A stretch of DNA of 64,000 nt. It comes from Pohlia nutans. Its lineage: Eukaryota > Streptophyta > Bryopsida > Bryales > Mniaceae. The stretch lies in the NCBI GenBank assembly GCA_022496805.1, contig CM040096.1, positions 8,805,501 to 8,869,500 on the forward strand, written 5' to 3'. The number at the start of each line of letters is the position of its first letter. The first letter of the stretch is position 1. The position numbers and the translations under genes were made by a program. The notes under the pieces are model-generated. The model worked only from the letters and a program-made list of their open reading frames with translations, was not told the DNA's origin and made no database searches. Shown here piece after piece: positions 12,101-24,493 of the stretch.

Positions 12101-13665
12101 TTTTCTGAATTGTTGATAGATATATGTATTTTTTAACTCGGGCAAATGTGGAGTTTCAGTGTTGCGTCTTTGAGTGCATAGTAATAGAGCCACCTGTATA
12201 CTGCTGTAAGACTTGGCAGAATTTTCTTTTCTAACCTCCCAGCAAACATTAACGAAGCAGGTGGGTTGTGAATGTAATCACAGGCGATTGAAGAAGTCGT
12301 ATGAGCTTCTGACGAAGTCTTTTGAGGCAGCAGGCCTCCGCTACATGCCTGCATGTGCAGCTATGTTTTGCTGGCTTGACTTGAGAAATCTTCTGACCGA
12401 GGTATGTGACCTTCACAGGAGGAACTCCACATAGGTACACAGCGATGTTTGATGAGAGTTACTTAATTTGTAATAAGACGTAAGAGGCAACTAGCTACAT
12501 ATCAAATTGGCAGTTTTCCAATTGCCAAAAATGAAATGCTCAAACGATTCAGTCTTCCTTAGGAAATTAGGATAGGCTTAGATTTTAATTTTTTACAATT
12601 GTGTAAAACTTTCGTTGCCAAATTAGCAGAAATTGCCAATTTAACGAACATGACCATGGTTTTCCTGTGACCTGTTTGCAGCCCACCTTTGCGGCCGAAG
12701 ATTGTCTCTGGAAGGGGATCCTCGATGAATCTCGTATAGTCCTTACACCAGGTATACACGGTTATATGGCTCATATGTTATATCACTTGGTTGTTTATAT
12801 GCCATAGAACTGAAACCTACTAGCTCAAGTACTAGAGGAAGTTTTTGTCTCAGGGTAAGCTGTCCTGTTTGTTGTCTCTACCATAAGGTGAGGGACTAAG
12901 CAAATGGTTAGAAAGTTCTGGTGTACAATGTCTTGAAAGCAATAGCAACATGTTGGGACATGTCGTTTAAAAGAATTAATTTCTTTTCTTTAGTAGAATT
13001 GTGACATGTGGTTATATGAATAGAGACATTCTAAGATTGTTGATAAGGGTTTTCAAGTTCATTTTGCAAGAGAAGTGTTGTACTGGGGATTACATGGAAA
13101 GAGACATGAAAATTATTCATTCTAGGTGGGATATAGATACTTGCGATTAGGCGCTTGGAATAATCACCTGTTGTACAATTTCCTAGATCGAATTGTAACA
13201 GCATATCTTGATTCCATGGTTCATAGATTCTCTACAATCTATAAGATGACGTTTCGTTGTTTTGGGCGAACTGAAGTTGATATTCGCTGTTCTTCAGGTC
13301 AAGCGTGCCATTACGCAGAACCGGGTTTCTTTCGAGTCTGCTACGCATCAATGGCACCATCAAGCCTGGAAATAGCATGTGGACGGCTGACTAGATTTGC
13401 AGAGAAGAAGCGACGGAAAAGGAAATCCAGGGGTGGTGAAGTTGACGTGGATATAATAGCGCGCAGCCAGCATTGCTTGAATAATGGAGATCAACTGTGT
13501 TTGTGGTATTATACTTCACAACTAAGCCCCCTGCATTGTTCATATAGTCAATTTGGCAATAATAGAGTAACGGCTACTTCTGCCACCCAATCCGCTAGCT
13601 ATGCTTCAAAGCATATATCTATTCTTATCAAGTACTGCTTGACTTCTAGTGTAGTTGTTTTGTAA
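9194..13665 (+). CDS. ACC-synthase-like PLP-dependent aminotransferase, 12 exons
   Basis: Exons: 9194-9388, 9479-9531, 9955-10066, 10304-10342, 10803-10907, 11081-11257, 11348-11439, 11602-11782, 11981-12093, 12284-12401, 12682-12751, 13298-13665; about 540 residues. It is a fold-type I, class I/II aminotransferase close to ACC synthases, which use pyridoxal phosphate and are usually cytosolic. Visible marks: NPGDGCLIPAPYFPAFD (~150), NPGNPLG (~212-218), the pyridine-binding Asp of SDEIY (~249) with Tyr 252, the PLP lysine ~297 in YGMSKDFGMNGFRVG, and the C-terminal Arg of FFRVCYAS. Where ACC synthases have DYHG this protein reads NFRG, so ethylene-precursor synthesis should not be assumed. 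All introns are GT/AG except that joining exons 4 and 5, where phase and family length fit a GC donor at 10343-10344. The last exon runs about 100 residues past the FFRVCYAS motif, through a Lys/Arg-rich stretch. Exact exon ends are inferred. Confidence 0.82.
9666..9914. mobile_element. TTAA-flanked MITE (subfamily E) in aminotransferase intron 2
   Basis: TTAA-CCCCTAAGCGTCC at the left. The right end reads GCGTTTTAGACGCTTAGGG, then TTTTAA, slightly decayed. A truncated reverse-orientation copy lies at 3544-3740. Confidence 0.65.
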
Positions 13666-14963
13666 TCTTTTTGGTATTTGCTTTAGGGAGAACTCTTCAC
13701 AGTATAGTTTCACACTAAAAAAATCAGTGTTGTGCTTTTGGCAAGTGTAGGATGAGAGTGGACGCCCGGAAGTATTGCTCTTCCGTTTACAGTGTGCTGA
13801 CATGAATCAATGGTTGTGTGTTTGGATCCGCAAATGACTGCATTTGTAACATTTGACCCTTAGCCGAAGAGACTGGTACGTAATCCTGAGACTAGAACTA
13901 CATGCAACAGTCAGTACTGCGGTTGGATTCAGCATATTGAGTTTTCGTTCTTGAGGATTAGTGTCTAGTGTATTCAATGCGAACCAGAAAAACTTTACTT
14001 TTAAGCAAACCACCCTATTTATGCCATGTGACTCTTTGTCCCACTTTGTGGTCACTATGTATCATTACCTGACACAATGGCACAAATAGGGGTACTTCCA
14101 AATTGTTTCAAAAATAGGGTGGCTTACCTTAAACTCAAGGTTTTTTAGTTACTTGACCGTCACATAACTTGTGACATTTGTTTATGCTTGGGTGGCTTAT
14201 TGGTGCCCACGAACTCTCTCATTCAAATCTCTTTGGATTAGGGTTTGTGGAGAACTCAAGTTGCTACGTAAAGAGTTGCAAATTCATGACTTACAGGATT
14301 GCAATTTTGTAACCACTTACACGAACCTTTCAATACAATTATCAAGTTCAAGAGTCAAGGATATGGTGGTTGCAAAGAGAGGCGGAGCTTGCTCATGTAG
14401 TAGAGAGCTTGATGAGTGCCCATTGAAAAAAAATGATGATGTCATCTCTGGATCCCACCTTTTATAGGTGAATCTTGGGTTGAAGTGAAGCAATGTTACA
14501 CTCCACACAAGTTTCCAAGCAAAATGGTCTTTTCTCTTTATATCATAGCGTTCCTTGAAAATAAAGGTAGAAACCCCATTGTTGTGACTTTTAGCTACTA
14601 AGTGTACTTCCTATTTAGTGAATATTCACAAAATATTAGAGAATAATCTCATCAATTCAGCGAGAAAATTAAATATTCAGCAAAAGTTGTCGATCCTACC
14701 TTTGAGATACGGTACTTCATACATCCACACCATTTTGCATATGAAGTAAAAAAAACCTTTTAGAAGTTTACCAACATTAAATATGAAAGATCCTAAATTC
14801 ACATTATTATAATTGAAAAACCCACATTATTTTACATTTAAAAGTATGATTATTGTGAACTCTTTGATGGTATATCACATTATATTTAATAACCCATATC
14901 GAGGAATTGAAAAGTGTAGAAGGATTCCTACTATTATTGTGGGAGGTAAAGAGACTTTGTTTA
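13666..14963. other. Aminotransferase 3' flank and AT-rich spacer
   Basis: The first ~175 bp recur in inverted orientation near 24494-24680, so they probably represent the 3' untranslated region that was copied elsewhere. Beyond about 13850 no feature was recognised; the short open frames have no family resemblance. Confidence 0.4.
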
Positions 14964-15585
14964 TTAACCCTTTAATGTCCAAATCCACTACACTGAATGG
15001 TGTATTTAATGTCCGAGGAGAATTGATGTCTTTTATCACAATTCATTCTACGGTGAAGAGAAATAGTGTTGTTTGATACTATATAGGAGTTAGCTACTTG
15101 TCATTCCCACTATCATTGAGAGTGCCATGTTCTTTTCAAGTAATGAGAGTGACATGAGGTGGCATGCAATATTTATTATGAAGTTGTCATATGCCATTGG
15201 AACACTACATTCATTTTTCTATATCTTCCTAAAATTAAATAGTATCCGGGTTTAGAAATAGTGTCTTGAGACACTAAATTCGCCATTCAGTGTACCGATT
15301 TCAAATATGTGTAATAAAATGTTGGATGAATCACAAAATGGAGTTGATATATAAAGAAAAGTTGTACATCTTAATGTGTAGATTACATCTATACAGTTGG
15401 ATTTGTCAAAAAAATTATTAATATTTTTTAATTAATTTTGCAAGGTTTTCTTTTGAAATTCACTTTAAAATCCCAAATTGACAATTTTTTATTAAAAAAA
15501 TTATAACGAATTTGGAATAACATGGACTGTGAGATGGTACAATTTCCATTATTTGATTCTACTTATTTTGGAAATTCATTGTTAA
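14964..15585. mobile_element. Degraded TTAA-flanked MITE (subfamily B)
   Basis: TTAA-CCCTTTAATGTCC starts at 14964. From about 15290 the sequence parallels the subfamily B interior (AAATGGAGTTGATATA, AAAGTTGTACAT, ATCTATACAGTTGGA). The right end is not clean and abuts the next copy at 15582. Confidence 0.4.
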
Positions 15586-16131
15586 CCCTTTAACTTCTCG
15601 ATTCAACATTGTTTTCAAAAGATTCGTTATAATTTTTTTGATGAAAAACCAAATTGGAGTTGATGTACAGTACAAAGAAAAGTTGTAAATGTCAATGTGA
15701 AGATCACATCCGTACGGTTGGACTCATCATATTTTTTATTAATATTTTTTAATGAAATTTTTGTTAAATATTTTTTCTTGAAATTCAATTAAAAATCCAA
15801 AATTAATACCAAAAAAAATATAAAAGATTGTAATGAAATCGGGATAACATGCACTACGAGATGGAGTATGGTTTCCATTATTTGATTCTATTTATTTTGA
15901 AAAATCATGTTTAAGATCCCACTTTTTGAACTAAGAATGAAACTTGACATAAACCAATTGTATTATTTTTCAAAAAATCACAATATCTTATTTTGAAGAT
16001 CCATACCGTACAAACGATAGTCATCTAGCATCAAGAACCAAAAGAAATTTGGATGGATGAAAAACTATATAAGATGTAGTGTTGAGTAAGGTTGCAATCT
16101 GTTCGTCGTATACTATATGGAAGCAGCCGCA
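15582..16131. mobile_element. TTAA-flanked MITE (subfamily B), right end interrupted
   Basis: TTAA-CCCTTTAACTTCTCG at the left. The interior matches 46201-46748 (AATTGGAGTTGATGTACA, GAAACTTGACATAAACC, GAAGATCCATACCGTACAAA). The expected right tip is replaced by the start of a subfamily A element. Confidence 0.55.
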
Positions 16132-16686
16132 ATAACCCTTAAGTGCGCAAGGAGTCATGTGGGGTCATGTTTGATCGTTTTTCAGTCAAACGCTGATTTT
16201 CACCTAGTTCCTAATTTCAAATGAAATTGGTCCCAACTAGGAATGTGTGGGAGTTGTCTTCTACTTTCTAGTCCAATTTACGGTTCTTCAAAATTGTTAA
16301 AATTGAGGTTTTTATAGCACTTTAAAGCTCACAACCCTAAAATTCTTGTATACACTGCAGAAAAAGTTTTTCAATTGAATTTCTTTTTATGTAAGCTCTA
16401 AAAGCATGCAGCCTTTACTTTGTTGTTCATCACTATTATTTACCTTTTTTCTAAAAAATCCATACTATTTAAGGCATTTTTGTAATGACTATAGCTATCA
16501 CAAGAGAAAAACTTTGAAAAATATTATAAAGTTCATTTTCATTTAAATAATTATGAAAAAATCAGTGTAAATCGGTTTAAGGATATATTATATGAGAAAA
16601 ATACCAAAAAAGTAAAATACATTTTAAAATGTGACAAATTGATGAGGTTTGACTAGATAAATGTAGTGTGGACACTTAAGGATTAA
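16132..16686. mobile_element. TTAA-flanked MITE (subfamily A), 555 bp
   Basis: The left flank is ATAA, then CCCTTAAGTGCGC. The right end is GTGGACACTTAAGGA-TTAA (16683-16686). The interior is shared with 1-434 and 17025-17593. It sits between two subfamily B fragments. Confidence 0.6.
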
Positions 16687-16919
16687 AGGGTTAGTCTCAC
16701 TTTTTGAACTAAAAATGAAACTTGACATAAACCCATTTTTTCATTTAAAAGAAAACAATATCTTCTTTTGAAGATCCATACTGTACAAATGGTAGTCAAC
16801 TAGCACAAGAATCAAGGAGAATTTGGATGGGAAATTTTTTTGTACATGAATACTGTCAAGAGAAGGTTTACAATTTGTTCATCGTCCATTATTTTGACAC
16901 AAGCGCGTCAAAGGATTAA
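16687..16919. mobile_element. Right-end fragment of a subfamily B MITE
   Basis: The interior motifs TTTTTGAACTAAAAATGAAA and GAAGATCCATACTGTACAAA match subfamily B. The end reads CAAGCGCGTCAAAGGA-TTAA (16916-16919), like the right end of the copy ending at 46748. Confidence 0.55.
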
Positions 16920-17024
16920 TGTATGATGTTCACCCATGTAGAACTTATGGCATGACTTTACAATTGAGGATCATTCTCTTCTTCATGATACAATGCTAAA
17001 ATTTATAGTATTTTATGTTGAGAT

Positions 17025-17593
17025 TTAACCCCTAAGCGTCTAAAGAGCCCAATATGGCCAAACTTGTCTGTCTATTTTAGTGAAACGCTGATTTTAACTT
17101 AATTCCTTATTTCAAATGAAAATGGTCCCAACTAAGAAAGTGTGGAGGTTATCTTCTACTTTTTAGTCCAATTTACTATTCTTCAAAATTGTTAAAATTT
17201 CACATTTTACAGAACTTTAAAACTCAAACCTCCAAAATTACAATATATACTGCACAAAAGGTATTTCTATTGAATTTCTTTTATGTAAGCTCAAAAGGCA
17301 TGCCCGTACAACTTGTTCATCACTATTATTTATATTTTTCCTAAAAATTTATACTATTTTAAGCTTTTTTGTAATTACTTGGATTTTTACAAGAAAAAGG
17401 CTTTGAAAAATCTTATGAAATCACGTTATGAAATTCATTTTTATTTAATAATTATGAAAAAATCAAGGTGATTTTTTTTAACAATAAAATCTTATTCTCA
17501 ATAAAAAAAATACTAGAAAATATAAAGTATTTTAAAATGTGAGAAATTGATGAGGTTGACCAGATAAATGTAGTGTGGATGATTAGGGGTTAA
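17025..17593. mobile_element. TTAA-flanked MITE (subfamily A), 569 bp, most intact copy
   Basis: TTAA-CCCCTAAGCGTCTAAAG at the left and GTGTGGATGATTAGGGG-TTAA at the right. It is noncoding and AT-rich. Confidence 0.65.
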
Positions 17594-17947
17594 TACTTTC
17601 TAAAGAATATTGCACGCGGAGTAGGGCATTAGCAGAAAATGTTTGTCAATTTTCAACAAATTTTTTTACAAAAGATCTGTATGTTTGGTTAAAAAAAGAA
17701 TCTTAGAAGATATTTTAGAATATTCTCTCTATAAAATCTTATTCTCAAAAAATATTAAATATTTGACACAAATGTACCGACCTTCATACCTCACTTCATA
17801 GCATTGAAAGCATCAATTTCTTATATAAACTTATTAAATCTTTGAAGTCTGCTCCTAGGTTTGGATTTTAGGTTTCTATGTAAACTCTTTAACAATTTTT
17901 TTGTACTTCCGACAATCAGTCGAGTAGTGTTTTTGCACCTAATAATA

Positions 17948-18522
17948 TTAACCCCTAAAGGACCACAACTATGTTCCTCTCCAAACACTTCAAAGTACAC
18001 CTTCTCATAAAAAGACAAATAATTTTTGATCTATGATCTTTTTGACCAATCCAACCGTAGGATATTTCAAGCAACTTGAATTTATTACCACCTACAAATT
18101 TTCAACCGTTCAGGGTTCTTCAATAATAAGATTATAAGCTTCAAAGTTGGTTGCACCTTTTTTTTTGGCTTGCTGCCCATATTTGAAACTTTCTGAAAAT
18201 GCCAAAAATGCAAAGTTTAGTCTCAAATTTGGTAAAATGAATTTGGCAATTGTGCGCATGAAGGTGTTAGCTCATTGTGTGCAAAAATTTAGATGCATAG
18301 CTCATTGTACGAAAATTTTCAGGAGCTGTCCGCAGTTAGGTTTTTCACCTTTGCATGATTGTATCTTTTGATTTATACATCACCTACGTACGCAAATTAC
18401 CATCCCATCTTTGTTACAAAGAGTAGAATCACCACAAAAAATCTCAAGAATTGAGGATCAATACTCATTCCACATTGAGCTGACCGAACTTGGAAAATTA
18501 GCCTTGGTCCTTGAGGGGTTAA
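17948..18522. mobile_element. TTAA-flanked MITE (subfamily D), 575 bp
   Basis: TTAA-CCCCTAAAGGACCA at the left and TTGGTCCTTGAGGGG-TTAA at the right. The tips match the short copy in MED11 intron 2; the interior differs. Confidence 0.65.
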
Positions 18523-20040
18523 GTAAGGACATTTTGGACAAGGGAATGTTGTGTCTTGCTTTGCAAATTAGAAAGGAGGCTTCATTGTATGGAATCAAAA
18601 AAGTTTAACTTCTAAACTAAAAGATGTTCTCATTTGAAGATGAATTTAGTAATGCACATATAAGTAATAGCAGGGTCATTCAAAATTAAAGTGCAACATA
18701 AGCTAAATGGATGTGATGAGTTGATGACCACATTGCATAGAACAACTAGTTGTATCATATGCACGAGATTCCAAGTTTCCAATATAAAAAGTAGTTTGTT
18801 GTATGTAAAATAGGCCACAATACAAGAAGGTAGTTTTTTTGTCTTGTTTTGTATGTTACGTTGAGATCTCTCGAACTGTAAGGCTGTCAGGTGCGTTCAT
18901 GGTATATTTGGAAATCTCTCGATGGGAAGGGGTGCACTCGGAAGTCGTTATGTCACGTTTAAACATGCGGTGTAAGAGATAGATTTTTAATCGAATTTCT
19001 TGATCATAAATTGAATTAAATTATGAATAAATTATTTTACAAATAAATTAAAAATAAGAGCATGGCTAAATCATGGGGAACACTAAGCCAACGGAATAGG
19101 GATATACTAGTATCTAGTCATTATGATAGAAGCTTAAATAAAGTATATACACCCAATTCCAACATTATCTAAATATTGACCCCTATCAATATTGATACCA
19201 AGATTGACAAACTAAAAGTTTGTAAACAGACCACTATCCTGTATTTTACCTTCCTATATAAATAATCCATATTGTATTGTGATCTTCATGGCTTCATATG
19301 CATGAGAGTCCAAGTTTCCAATACAATGTATTGTAGCCTTGTACCTTTGATCCAAGTTTCCCCACGATGGAGCCATGCTTTTATTTATTTATTTATTTAT
19401 TAACTTTATTAATATATTTAATTCAATTTAGGTGACAAGATTCCATTAAAAATTCATATTTTCCACATTGTAATTCCAAAAAGCTACGAAACGACTTTGA
19501 TGCACCCCAACTTGTCAAGAGCTTTTAGACAATGTCAAGAATGACACCAAAAACTCCTATAATTCATTTTTCATATTTTAATTCATTTTGTGGTGACAAA
19601 AAATCACTCAAAAATCCATAACTCTCACACCATACATCCAAATGTGATAAAACAACTTTGGTGCAACTCTCCTCGTCTAAGTTTTTGACGGTAAAAACAA
19701 CGCGACGTTGCAACCGACATGCGCATGGTCTGGGAAAATAGCAACAAGCTATTTGTGACATCATTTATGTACCAATTAAGCATGACAATCCCAATGGCAA
19801 AACAATTCTCACGATTTCTTACAAGCATGCCTGCTCATGTGTGCACAACATGCATTATTTATATAATATATTTCTTTTGTCTAAAGAGCTACAGCATAAA
19901 TAAACAGAGCCTTTACAAGAACTCAAAATCAGATCCAAATCGTTACAACAAGACAATGAAAAACCATTTGCCTAGCCTTAAGGCTTCAAAAAACTTCATT
20001 TCCACACAACACTCACAATCAGTGAACAAAACCATTTATA
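18523..20040. other. AT-rich intergenic DNA
   Basis: No gene was supported. A TTTA microsatellite is present at about 19379-19403. Short open frames on both strands have no recognisable product. Confidence 0.45.
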
Positions 20041-20225
20041 TTGACCCCTAAGTGCCCAAGCTTCCATTTTTTGAATGATGTATAGATTTCATCCAATTTT
20101 TCTCATCTGTAGTACACTTTTTGTAGTGTGAATTTTCTTTTGTAGATTTTATGGGAAGTTAGCTTCATGCATGTGTGATTCGATTAGAAAGGGGATGATT
20201 TTTGAAAAATTTATGCCTCATTTCA
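20041..20225. mobile_element. Truncated subfamily C MITE
   Basis: TTGA (a decayed TTAA), then CCCCTAAGTGCCCAAG. The next ~180 bp are the reverse complement of the right part of the element at 7306-7855. No other end was found. Confidence 0.5.
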
Positions 20226-20329
20226 TGTTGAACTTAAAGGGACATTTTTGAAAATTCCAATCATTGGAGAGTCAACGGTGAGGCTATGCTAGGAAGGCGT
20301 ATATGTCTATATATGTTTATATGATGCTC

Positions 20330-20754
20330 TTAGAACATCTCCAATGGGACTCTTCAAATGAACCTTTAATGGTTGTGGCGCACTAGCGCTGGCTATTTTA
20401 CACGCCCCAACAGTCAATCGCTAAAAAAGAGCACTAGTGCTCGCTATTTTACACGCCCTAACAGTCACTCACCAAAAAGGTGCCTTAGCACTCTAAAATT
20501 CCACCTTTTGGCTCATCCCTATTGCACTCTTGTAGTCAGATTAGGTCTTTTCAAATTTCGTGACCAAATTTTCACTCTTGTTTGGGTGACATGGCTCGAA
20601 ATGGCTTGAGTCGCATTACCATGGCTTTGGCCATAGATGGAGCAAAAGCCGCACCAATCGGTTCCCGCCTCAAAGACCTAAAGTAATTGTAGAAGGGTAT
20701 TGTAGAAGGCAAATAGTGCAGCCCTATAAAGAGCTACAGTTAGAGATGCTCTTA
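20330..20754. mobile_element. Tourist-like MITE, 419 bp, TTA target duplication
   Basis: TTA (20330-20332), then GAACATCTCCAATGGGAC; the right end is AGTTAGAGATGCTC, then TTA (20752-20754). GAGCATCTCCAA-type tips with TTA duplications are typical of plant Tourist-like elements. Confidence 0.6.
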
Positions 20755-20838
20755 TACATGACTGATTGGCTCTTGAAAGACATTTGTATTGCAACCACCC
20801 CATAACTTACACTGTCTCCGAAGTTGTCTCTTCAGAAT

Positions 20839-21091
20839 GGCCTGATATGGGTGCCACTTTTACGCGTTTCACATAGTGTGACTTATGTCAAACTCATTTT
20901 ATGTGCTAGAAATTCCGCCTTTGACACCATATATATAGTTGCAACCATGGTACCTATAACACCATGTATATAGTTGCAGCTATGGTACCTATAACACCCT
21001 CTAATTTTTATAATTTTCCAATTTTTTTTCTTAACAAAAAGATATTTCTCGAAAATCACACAATTTTTGGAGGGGGTACCCATATCAGGCC
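20839..21091. mobile_element. TIR element, 253 bp
   Basis: GGCCTGATATGGGTGCC at the left and GGTACCCATATCAGGCC at the right form a 17-bp inverted repeat with one mismatch. Inside, a unit of about 39 bp (TATATAGTTGCAACCATGG) is tandemly duplicated at 20930-20998. The superfamily is not assigned. Confidence 0.5.
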
Positions 21092-22690
21092 ATCACCCCT
21101 CTATAAGTAGCCACATATCTCTTTCTTCACGCTTCGATATTTTGGCTTAGCAAAATGGAAGCTTGAACCCTTTGGTAGTTATAAATGATGAGAAGGTGCA
21201 TGAAGTAAAAACGCCAACTAACTTACAAAACATTTATTAACAAACATCCACTTTTAGCCATGGTGATTCCCTATTCCAAAAAATCTTCCACTCAAACTCT
21301 TCCGCAAATGCTACTTGTAGTAAAACACTAACTTTTAAACATTTCACTGCTTTAAAAATTATTCTTTCGGTTGAAGTAAACGCTAACACTAAAGAGAAGC
21401 ACAAAAAGCTCAGGCACTAAATTTGGAACAGAAGAGTGAGCTTGTAAGAAAGTGAAAATAAAGACAAGTCTCACAATTATAGGCACGGATCACTAGAAAC
21501 GATGCCATGCTGAAGCCAAGACACATTTCCATGCAATTCTAAATTAACACCCATTCACAAAATAATATACACGCTAGCTACAAACCATGCAACAAATTGT
21601 CCAGTACGTTCCAAGAAGAAATGACAGTCACCGAGAATCAATTGAACAGATCGGACTAGAGTCGGCTTCCAAAAGTCAGACTCTCTTTATTACTGAACAA
21701 GCTGCATGATTAAATCGGGCTCTGTACGTACACACATTAGATCGAGGAATGGTATTGCAGTTGATCGAGGAACAAGTTAATCATGTCGATTGACCGAGCA
21801 TTGATCTGATCGAAAAGCAATCAATATGAATTCCCGGAACCTCTGCAACGTACAAGCTAGAGAAGAATTACTGTCCTGGGAGTCGAGGAAGACCGATGGA
21901 TCTAGACCACATCGACTTTGGTGCAGGTGCAGCGGGCTCCGGTGCATAGGGTGCTGGTGTACCGCCTGAAGCAGGCCTTGGAGCGTCTGCAGGTGCCGGA
22001 GGATCGGAACAATCGTCTGCAGGAGTCGGAGCAGGCTCGAAGGGAGCCGGAACAGGCTCGAAGGGATCCGGAACAGGATCGAAAGGAGACTGAGGAGCAG
22101 GCCCGAAGGGAGCTGGAACAGGTTCGAAAGGAGACGGAGTAGGCTCGACTGGAACCGGAACAGGCTCGAAAAGAGGCGGCGCAGGATCCTCGATGATCCA
22201 GTCAATAGTCTCTGCACTCACGTCTTCTTGCGGCGGCTCGATCTGTGCACTACTGAGGTCTTCTTCTTGCAGCGGCTCGATCTGTAAGTTACTCACGTCG
22301 CCTTGCGCAGCCTCGATAGAAGAATCCGTCCACGTCTTGTAACTCCCGAGGCTGTTCACGTCTTGTTGCATAGCGTCCAGAGAATTCTCAGCGCTGGGAT
22401 TGAACCAGGTATCGTAATTCACGCGGGCGTTCACGTCCTGCACAAACACGGCGATGGTCAGCACCGCCATCGCCACCACCACGGCCTTCATGGACGCCAT
22501 CTCGATCGGTTGGTCGATCAATCGCTAGCTAGCTCTGAAACCAAAAGAAAGACTGTTCCTCAATCAAGGCTGTGTCTGAATCCCGTCGAATACTGGAATT
22601 CAGCCAGAGGCCTCTGTTGTGAAATGAGCGACTGAGTATTGTGTGCTTCCTTTTAGAGGGCACGAAGAGTCATTTCGGGAGTCATGACAA
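21092..22690. repeat. Left copy of a tandem segmental duplication
   Basis: This segment resembles 24280-25690 in the same orientation. It contains the secreted-protein gene and its flanks (shared TTCAATCAAGGCTGTGTCTG-like leader, AATCGGGCTCTGTACGTACA, and a CCACATATCTCTTTCTTCAC-like outer flank). Confidence 0.55.
21868..22500 (-). CDS. Small secreted Pro/Glu-rich protein
   Basis: It is 210 residues, translated from the ATG at 22500 to TAA at 21868. The start opens MASMKAVVVAMAVLTIAVFV, a classic signal peptide with likely cleavage after about residue 25 (DVNA before RVNYD). Two upstream codon-level extensions lack an ATG. The mature part is acidic (about 26-110), then a Pro-rich domain of repeated F-E-P-V-P-A-P type units (about 110-170), then an Ala/Pro/Asp-rich segment and a short basic tail. 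I recognise no enzyme or named family; the composition is that of an apoplastic or cell-wall-associated protein, which is inference. A frameshifted tandem paralogue lies about 3 kb away (25071-25457) with related flanks, so this is the surviving copy. No intron is needed. Confidence 0.7.
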   Translation of the reverse strand: MASMKAVVVAMAVLTIAVFVQDVNARVNYDTWFNPSAENSLDAMQQDVNSLGSYKTWTDSSIEAAQGDVSNLQIEPLQEEDLSSAQIEPPQEDVSAETIDWIIEDPAPPLFEPVPVPVEPTPSPFEPVPAPFGPAPQSPFDPVPDPFEPVPAPFEPAPTPADDCSDPPAPADAPRPASGGTPAPYAPEPAAPAPKSMWSRSIGLPRLPGQ

Positions 22691-23626
22691 GGGCTCGGAT
22701 ATTAGATCTTCTTTGGAGGCTGGTGTGAATAAAGTGTCTCTTCAACCCACCTATGGTACAAAGAACCGGACAAAGAATCATTAGTGTAGGATATGCGGGC
22801 GAACGCATTGACAGTTGTGAAGTGGCATGTGAAGAGTGAAAGGAGTGACATTGAGATGCATTCAGCACATGCCACCTCACAATTTTCAACAAGTTCGTTT
22901 AAAAGAGCTCCTACGTGTAGTGACTTTCCATGAAAGGTGTGTTTTTTTTTTTTTTTTCTTCACGCGCTTAACCCGACTCCGGATGCAAATAGTCGGTTTC
23001 ATGTTTATGGGGGCTCATTGAAGATGAGGTCAACCACCCTATTTGTGCGACAATTTGGAAATTACCTTATAGTATTTATGCCATTATGTATCAATAGTGT
23101 ACATATCAAAATTTTAAAATGTTAGACATTGATACATAATGATCATTAAAAATTAAAAATTAAAATTCCATTGGCGATGTATTCATCCGATATGATTCAC
23201 TAAAGTAGGGGAAAAAAATTCTCTATTTTTTTTGTTTCATTGTTTCCTCTTCCTATATAGTTTAGACGGGTGACTCGGAGAAATGAAGGATAGTTATCAA
23301 CGAAGAGGTTCACAAATTTTTTCACCTTCGTATTGGCATTGCAAATTATGAGCAAAATGAGTTCCCGTATTGGCATTACAAATCATGAGCAGACTCATGG
23401 AGCTCTAGTAACCTTTGAAATATTAGCCTTTCAAGTCCAACATGGTACAATGAAGCATCGTGAAGCTCAAGGTTATAAATTATATAAATTAATGAAAAAT
23501 TAAATAAAAACATTACAATGCATTTGGCATTCCTAGTTCACGTATTGGTATTGGTTGGGCACTTCGATGGGCAACCAATAAAAAAGGTATGCCGGTAGAT
23601 GTACCCAGCGCACGGTATTCTTTAAT
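22691..23626. other. Intergenic DNA
   Basis: This is distal upstream sequence of the secreted-protein gene. It has a run of T at about 22942-22957 and no recognisable gene. Confidence 0.4.
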
Positions 23627-23877
23627 GGCCATATTCGTTATATTGAGACTTTTCGCAGTCTCATTTTTATCTTCGACTCGAAGATAAACCGTTTTATCTC
23701 CTTACTACTATTTTTTTATAAATATTTAACATCACCACCTTTTGGAATTTCATTATAGAATCACTATTTGAGCATTAATTTTCTTTTGGTTTCAATTATT
23801 ATTTTTTAAATGAAGTTTTGAATAACTGGCATTTTGTCTCAAAATCAGCTAAAAATCTCAATATAACGAATATGACC
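23627..23877. mobile_element. TIR MITE, 251 bp
   Basis: The left tip is GGCCATATTCGTTATATTGA and the right tip TCAATATAACGAATATGACC, an inverted repeat of 20 bp with one mismatch. It is the same size and design as the element at 26344-26594. Confidence 0.6.
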
Positions 23878-24493
23878 ATTTTAGTAAAAGACGAAAGAAT
23901 AATTCGCACTGTGCGGAGCACCCAGCTCTGTGGGTTTAAGCTCGGGACTGAAGGTTTTTATAGTGCTGCAGCGATGTCCACTGGGTAATGCTTATAGGAT
24001 CGTATATGCACGGGGAAGTTCTTGAATGGAGCAGCTGGCGAGCTTTGTGAAGGTCAGTTCAATTCTTAGTTTGTTTCTGGCTTGTTGGTTGAGGATGTCA
24101 ATAGGTTGCTGAAATACATGGGAAAAACACACGGAGTACGGGAAATGCACAGAAACATGGGGGAGCATGGGAAACATCTCGAGCAAAAGCACAAGGCCAG
24201 AATAGTCGAAACATATGTACAGACTATATTGGACTAGTTGGCGCTTGGAAACCATCAACGTTGGATTTACAGTCACCCCTTAACTTGCAGTCTTGCACTC
24301 CGAACATTCTGTAAATAGCCGCATATCTCTTACTTCACTCCATGCGAATATTTTGGTTTGGTAGTTATTGAGAAGGTTCATGAAGGCTAGTAAGAAAGTC
24401 AACAAAAACTTTTATTAACAAGCATCACTACATACTAGAGTCGGCTTCCACTAGACAGTCAGACTCTTTTTATTAGTCACAAGTTACAATGCA

